In this document: in pieces, positions 13,261 through 16,513 of the stretch | How positions within the stretch are numbered: the stretch's first letter is position 1 | How the letters are laid out: each line of letters begins with the position of its first letter | Source: Patescibacteria group bacterium UBA5187 | GTDB taxonomy: Bacteria > Patescibacteriota > Minisyncoccia > Phycocordibacterales > PALSA-1337 | Assembly: GCA_002413065.1 (NCBI GenBank) | Contig: DHWH01000026.1 | Coordinates: forward strand, 18,801 to 35,313 | DNA length: 16,513 nt | Direction of reading: 5' to 3' | Made by a program: the position numbers and the translations under genes | The notes under the pieces: generated by a model | Seen by the model: the letters and a program-made list of their open reading frames with translations, nothing else | Databases searched by the model: none | What the model was told of the DNA's origin: nothing

Positions 13261-13316
13261 AATCTACGAATATATAGACGTTTATCTTGCCAAGAGACTA
13301 CAAACGCAAGCAAGTA

Positions 13317-13322
13317 TATAAT
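13317..13322 (+). promoter_or_regulatory. -10 box of the YiiX-like gene
   Basis: Perfect TATAAT, ending 7 nt before ATG 13330, so the mRNA would begin at or beside that ATG (leaderless). The -35 is weak. It overlaps the alternative ATG at 13321, arguing against that start. Confidence 0.5.
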
Positions 13323-13329
13323 GATTGGT

Positions 13330-14004
13330 ATGAATAAGGACCTTTTCTTAAAGATATCCCTTTTGATGATCCTGATAGTCATCTTCGTTCTTGCTGTAAT
13401 AGGTGTGAACTCATATTACAGAATCTCCAATCAAATCTTCCGACTATCTCCATCCCAAGTAAATCAAATTTTACCAACCTCGACTTCATCTTGCCAAAAA
13501 ATATCATCCTGTAAGTTAAACCCTGGAGACATCCTCATCCGTAGGTACATAACCTCAAGAACATGGCTCATGAATAAACTTGCTCATCCTTATTTTACTC
13601 ATTCAGCAATGTATCTGGGTGACGACCAAATAGTCGAAGCAGTTGGAACTGAACAAAAACCCGAGAATGATATTCAGATTGCTAAACTATCAACAAGTGA
13701 CTGGTTAAATGAAGACATGAATGATTGGGTAATCATACGACCTAGGAATATAACCCCGAAAATAAGCATTGTTATGAGTAATTTAAAAACTATAGCCGCA
13801 GACCCGGAATACTTATTTGGCTTCTCACAGAATGGACGTAAGAGAGCGGCCTGTGCTGACCTAATATTCAACCAGTTATCGGAAAATGGGGTCATTAAGA
13901 CCTTGAATGTACCCGGAATAATAACTCCCGATTATCTATTCTCACTTGCTTCTAAAAATTCAGATTTTGAAATAGTTGGATATGACATACCTATCGAGAA
14001 GTAG
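13330..14004 (+). CDS. YiiX/YaeF-type permuted papain-like cysteine hydrolase, membrane-anchored
   Basis: A 224-aa protein with an N-terminal TM anchor (about 6-27) and an outside domain. LNPGDILIRRYI (63-74), LAHPYFTHSAMYLGDDQIVEAVG (84-106) and WVIIRPR (133-139) match the start of NlpC/P60-superfamily YiiX-like proteins (DUF830-like); AACADLIFNQL (173-183) supplies the Cys. In these circularly permuted enzymes His precedes Cys: here His91, Glu103 and Cys175. Relatives cut amide or thioester bonds in lipids or peptides; the substrate here is unknown. The start at 13330 is preferred over 13321 because of the TATAAT at 13317-13322. It is divergent from cassette copy 2 and overlaps the end of the 304-aa gene by 14 nt, tail to tail. 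Confidence 0.75.
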   Translation: MNKDLFLKISLLMILIVIFVLAVIGVNSYYRISNQIFRLSPSQVNQILPTSTSSCQKISSCKLNPGDILIRRYITSRTWLMNKLAHPYFTHSAMYLGDDQIVEAVGTEQKPENDIQIAKLSTSDWLNEDMNDWVIIRPRNITPKISIVMSNLKTIAADPEYLFGFSQNGRKRAACADLIFNQLSENGVIKTLNVPGIITPDYLFSLASKNSDFEIVGYDIPIEK

Positions 14005-14905
14005 TCTTGAAGAAAGCATTGCATTTTCCTTGATTCCATTCATACGTGTACTGACAAAGATTTAATTCAGGATAAATTTTTGCTCTCTCAGCCCAACACT
14101 GAAGTAGTCTGGAATTTTCTGTAGGATCATCCTTCTTTTTATAGCTAGTGAGCGAGTCTTTTTCTTCACAACCATATTCTAGGTTTTCCCTATAGCGTAG
14201 TCCTTGGTAAAAAATGCATTGTGTCTTGGAACTCGGTTCTTTTGACCATGAACATACGTCAGTATTTGGATATAATGTCATAGCTCTTTGCCAGCATTCA
14301 CCTCTGAGCGAATTGTTTGGGCTATCAGGGAAAGAATCACATGTCTTCCCAATTTCATCTGGAGTGGTTGCCTTTAAACTCTCTTGTTGCAATAATGAAA
14401 GCTGTGCATTTGAGACTGCATTTGTGTGTGAGGTGTAGATAGCAAACGTAATACCTCCGAGGAGCAGAACCATCTCAATACAGAGCAAAACAATACTAAT
14501 TTTTACTGACCACCTTCGAAGATAAATGTCTAGTGTAAAGAAGACGATAAAAATTATTGCTGAAAAAATAATAGGTATGTCGACTAGATTACAAAACTTA
14601 CCATTGCAGGTGTAATAATGCCAAATACTGTAAATAATTACTAAAATTGGAATACCGTATCCAATATAATTTCTACCTCGAAAATTTAATCCTGAAAGCC
14701 AAATTGGTACGACAGATATCAATAACGATATTCCTAGCAACGCCAAACTTTCCCCAGTTGTTATTGACTTGATAAAGGCATCAACTCCGAAATGTCCTCC
14801 GTTTATTGTCTCTATTACGATTGCAATATAGGTACCCACATTTGCCAATATCGCAAATAACCAGATGTACAATTTTCTTTTATCTTGATTCATATTATTT
14901 TCCAT
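13991..14905 (-). CDS. Membrane protein with tandem Cys-rich repeat domain
   Basis: A 304-aa protein. Five TM segments occupy about residues 12-165, followed by a polar region with two similar Cys-rich units: CDSF..RGECWQRAMTLYPNTDVCSW..TQCIFY and CEEKD..LLQCWAERAKIYPELNLCQY..GKCNAFF. Each shows C-x(n)-C-W-x-x-A/R-x(2-3)-YP-x4-C-x(n)-C, four Cys per unit, which suggests disulfide-stabilised modules outside the cell (inference). No family is recognised. It is the last gene of a minus-strand operon, starting 4 nt after the 98-aa gene stops; ATG 14905 and 14893 are both possible, without SD. Its end overlaps the YiiX-like gene. Confidence 0.7.
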   Translation of the reverse strand: MENNMNQDKRKLYIWLFAILANVGTYIAIVIETINGGHFGVDAFIKSITTGESLALLGISLLISVVPIWLSGLNFRGRNYIGYGIPILVIIYSIWHYYTCNGKFCNLVDIPIIFSAIIFIVFFTLDIYLRRWSVKISIVLLCIEMVLLLGGITFAIYTSHTNAVSNAQLSLLQQESLKATTPDEIGKTCDSFPDSPNNSLRGECWQRAMTLYPNTDVCSWSKEPSSKTQCIFYQGLRYRENLEYGCEEKDSLTSYKKKDDPTENSRLLQCWAERAKIYPELNLCQYTYEWNQGKCNAFFKTTSR

Positions 14906-14909
14906 ATAT

Positions 14910-15206
14910 TTAGCTTTTAATAAAACCTTTCTTGAATAGAAAAATCAGACCAGAAGAAATGGAATAGAAAATAACAATGTTCAAAATTAAATTGATAGGA
15001 TTAAAACTAAGAAAACCAACATCTCCTCCAAACTGCTCCCCAAGAAATGTCGGGTATCCAAGACCTTGTGTTGGGTTGGTACCACAAACAATGCCGCTCG
15101 GTGCCATACTGCATATCTTTGCAGTTTTAGGAATAAATACTGTCAAAAAAATCAGAAGAAAAAATAGTACGGATTTCATCACTGTCGGTTTGAAAAAAGT
15201 TTTCAT
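14910..15206 (-). CDS. Small two-TM membrane protein
   Basis: A 98-aa protein with TM segments at about 10-29 and 70-91. The loop between them has CSMAPSGIVCG and TQGLGYPTFLGEQFGGDVGF, with two Cys 7 residues apart and Gly/Pro-rich sequence. The loop probably faces outside and could form a disulfide. No function is known; similar short proteins seem common in CPR genomes (recollection, unverified). It lies 16 nt after the 172-aa gene and 4 nt before the 304-aa gene, so it is part of the same operon. Confidence 0.7.
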   Translation of the reverse strand: MKTFFKPTVMKSVLFFLLIFLTVFIPKTAKICSMAPSGIVCGTNPTQGLGYPTFLGEQFGGDVGFLSFNPINLILNIVIFYSISSGLIFLFKKGFIKS

Positions 15207-15222
15207 ATCGATTTAATATAAA

Positions 15223-15741
15223 TTAGTAAATAGCGTTCCAGGGGTATTTGATATCAGTAATCTTCCAGGAGTTTTCTTTAATTTGTACAATATTTCCTAT
15301 AGCCCCAATATCCTTTCCCACTCCTTCTTTGAACTTATCTATTTGGGGTGAGCCTTGAATATCCTTAGTATCCCATAATTTATTTTCTGTTAGATAGAAT
15401 GCCGTAGGCCCCCATCCTTGACCATAGGTCATAATCACTAAACCATTTTCTTTGTCGAAAGGCACCACAGCATCCTTATACAAACACCGATTTTGCTGCT
15501 CACCTTTTTGACTTAATGGTTCATTCTTAAGGCCAAGCATACGACAGCCCTTTTCTTCTAATCTCAGTTTAATGTCGATCAAAGAAATTGGTTCGATTTC
15601 AACATAACCAGTATACAGCGTTCGCGCGTTCGGAAAAATATTTATAGGAATAATACCCTGCCTTACAAGAAAATATAAAATAACAAAACCTAGAGCAACG
15701 ATCCCGAGAATAGACAGAATAATTTTCAGCGCTTTTTTCAT
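15223..15741 (-). CDS. Membrane-anchored extracytoplasmic hypothetical protein
   Basis: A 172-aa protein with one N-terminal TM anchor (about 5-27) after a KK start, and an outside domain containing two Cys (GCRMLGL and NRCLYK), VIMTYGQGWGPTAFYL and a C-terminal SWKITDIKYPWNAIY. No family is recognised; mixed alpha/beta composition. It starts at ATG 15741, 30 nt after the PepSY/FTP-like gene ends, in the same operon as the 98-aa and 304-aa genes. Confidence 0.7.
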   Translation of the reverse strand: MKKALKIILSILGIVALGFVILYFLVRQGIIPINIFPNARTLYTGYVEIEPISLIDIKLRLEEKGCRMLGLKNEPLSQKGEQQNRCLYKDAVVPFDKENGLVIMTYGQGWGPTAFYLTENKLWDTKDIQGSPQIDKFKEGVGKDIGAIGNIVQIKENSWKITDIKYPWNAIY

Positions 15742-15771
15742 GATATTTTTCAGATATATTTATGTTGAAAA

Positions 15772-16513
15772 TTAATAACGAATACCGTCATCATAACGAA
15801 GCACATCACCATTCTGCGCATCGACCAAAGCAAACGGGAATATCTGAGCGGTTTTTGGCATAATTTTCCAAACAAGAACAAAGTTTTGCTGTTTATCTGA
15901 TGCTCCACCATTTAAATCGAGAACACCGAGCTCTGCAGTAAATGATTTCGATTTCATCTTCGTAGATACCTTTGAAGCTGCCTGATACATTGTTATACCT
16001 GGCTTATCTGAAAGAGTGATATTTCCAATTGGATCTCCTGAAATAAATATATTCTTTGTGCCGTCTATTGCAGAACGGTCCATAGCTTTACCTGTTTCAT
16101 CAAAATGGTATGTAAGACTGTCACTAAAAGAGCGTAATCCTTTATAAAATTGTCTGCAGCCAATATGAACCTTTCCAAACTGATCAGTTGAAAAACTAAC
16201 TATCGATACCTTGCTTATGTCTATGTTATTTTTTTGAAAAAGCTCTTTTGCCCTAGCCAGATCAGTACTGGATATTTGAGCGCCCATGTCAGCTTTTATT
16301 TGAGTCACCTGAAGGGATGATGTTGTAGGACTCTGGATAGGTGACTGATTTTGCTGCCCAGTAGTTACTATCTTATCTAGATCAAATGGTCCGAATAGTT
16401 TGGGACCAGAATCACCACTTTCATATACAAAATAATAATCACCACAATCGATAACGGATGTACTGTACCATCCACCAATATAGTTAGAACCAGCATTATA
16501 GGACGTATAGACT
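15772..16513 (-). CDS. PepSY/FTP-propeptide-like extracytoplasmic protein (partial, 5' end outside window)
   Basis: The frame is open to the window edge (in frame from 16512), so the GTG at 16308 is internal, not the start; 246 residues are visible. The first part (SYNAGSNYIGGWYSTSVIDCGDYYFVYES, then LFGPFDLDKIV) precedes a Gln/Ser/Thr-rich linker. The second part resembles FTP/PepSY propeptide domains of thermolysin-type proteases: FYKGLRSFSDSLTYHFDETGKA, an A-x-x-K-V-like helix (YQAASKVSTKMK), LVWKIMP and the ending ALVDAQNGDVLRYDDGIRY. No metalloprotease HExxH motif is present in the visible part, so it may be a standalone inhibitor or envelope protein. It is first in the visible part of the four-gene operon. 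Confidence 0.65.
   Translation of the reverse strand, partial: VYTSYNAGSNYIGGWYSTSVIDCGDYYFVYESGDSGPKLFGPFDLDKIVTTGQQNQSPIQSPTTSSLQVTQIKADMGAQISSTDLARAKELFQKNNIDISKVSIVSFSTDQFGKVHIGCRQFYKGLRSFSDSLTYHFDETGKAMDRSAIDGTKNIFISGDPIGNITLSDKPGITMYQAASKVSTKMKSKSFTAELGVLDLNGGASDKQQNFVLVWKIMPKTAQIFPFALVDAQNGDVLRYDDGIRY

Larger units (their letters stand above)
12123..13263 (-). repeat. Caspase-like cassette, copy 2 (1,141-bp direct repeat)
   Basis: Same orientation as copy 1, no indels, identical boundaries; 4,225 bp separate the copies. The order promoter, 66 aa, 78 aa, peptidase is conserved. Most nucleotide differences are synonymous. Confidence 0.95.

Overview
The window looks like a chromosome segment of an ultra-small bacterium of the Candidate Phyla Radiation (Patescibacteria, perhaps Parcubacteria-like). 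This is an inference from gene style: compact AT-rich DNA, many short lineage-restricted membrane proteins, and many genes lacking a Shine-Dalgarno (SD) site. No rRNA or other marker gene is present to prove it. TGA acts as a normal stop (for example at 8992-8994), so this is not a UGA-glycine lineage.

Left part (1-6.5 kb, mostly housekeeping). A solo PemK/MazF-like protein (+) is followed by a branched-chain amino acid ABC importer on the minus strand: livK with its own promoter and terminator, then livH-livM. LivM carries an apparent one-base deletion. No ATPase (livG/livF) is in view. Next come a DUF1360 membrane protein (+), then three minus-strand genes that are each expressed singly: a P-loop nucleotide-kinase-like protein, cytidylate kinase (cmk) and a PQ-loop/SemiSWEET-like membrane protein. 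For these a promoter and a terminator can be seen for every gene.

Middle part (6.5-13.3 kb, accessory). A 1,141-bp cassette is present twice in the same orientation (6757-7897 and 12123-13263) with no indel between copies. It holds a promoter with a palindrome in its spacer, a 66-aa gene, a 78-aa gene and a 206-aa caspase-like (clan CD, CHAT/C25-like) cysteine peptidase with a His65/Cys99 dyad. Between the copies lie a HAD hydrolase translationally coupled to a polysaccharide lyase family 14 protein, a 95-aa tail-anchored protein, a GC-richer 218-aa orphan with a strong promoter and a structured leader, a C-terminal remnant of a serine recombinase, and a 321-aa conserved hypothetical that follows cassette copy 2. 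Copy 1 is followed by a decayed small membrane-protein gene with an in-frame TAG. This duplicated cassette is the best candidate here for an undescribed system.

Right part (13.3-16.5 kb, envelope). A permuted papain-like (YiiX-type) peptidase (+) faces a minus-strand operon of four exported or membrane proteins: a PepSY/FTP-like protein running off the window edge, a 172-aa anchored protein, a 98-aa two-TM protein, and a 304-aa membrane protein with a tandem Cys-rich repeat.

Two initiation styles are seen. Several genes have a -10 box only about 6-15 nt before ATG and no SD (probably leaderless or nearly so). cmk, the PQ-loop gene and the 218-aa gene have longer leaders and clear SDs, two of them with TTG starts. 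All function calls come from reading motifs by eye; no database search was run.
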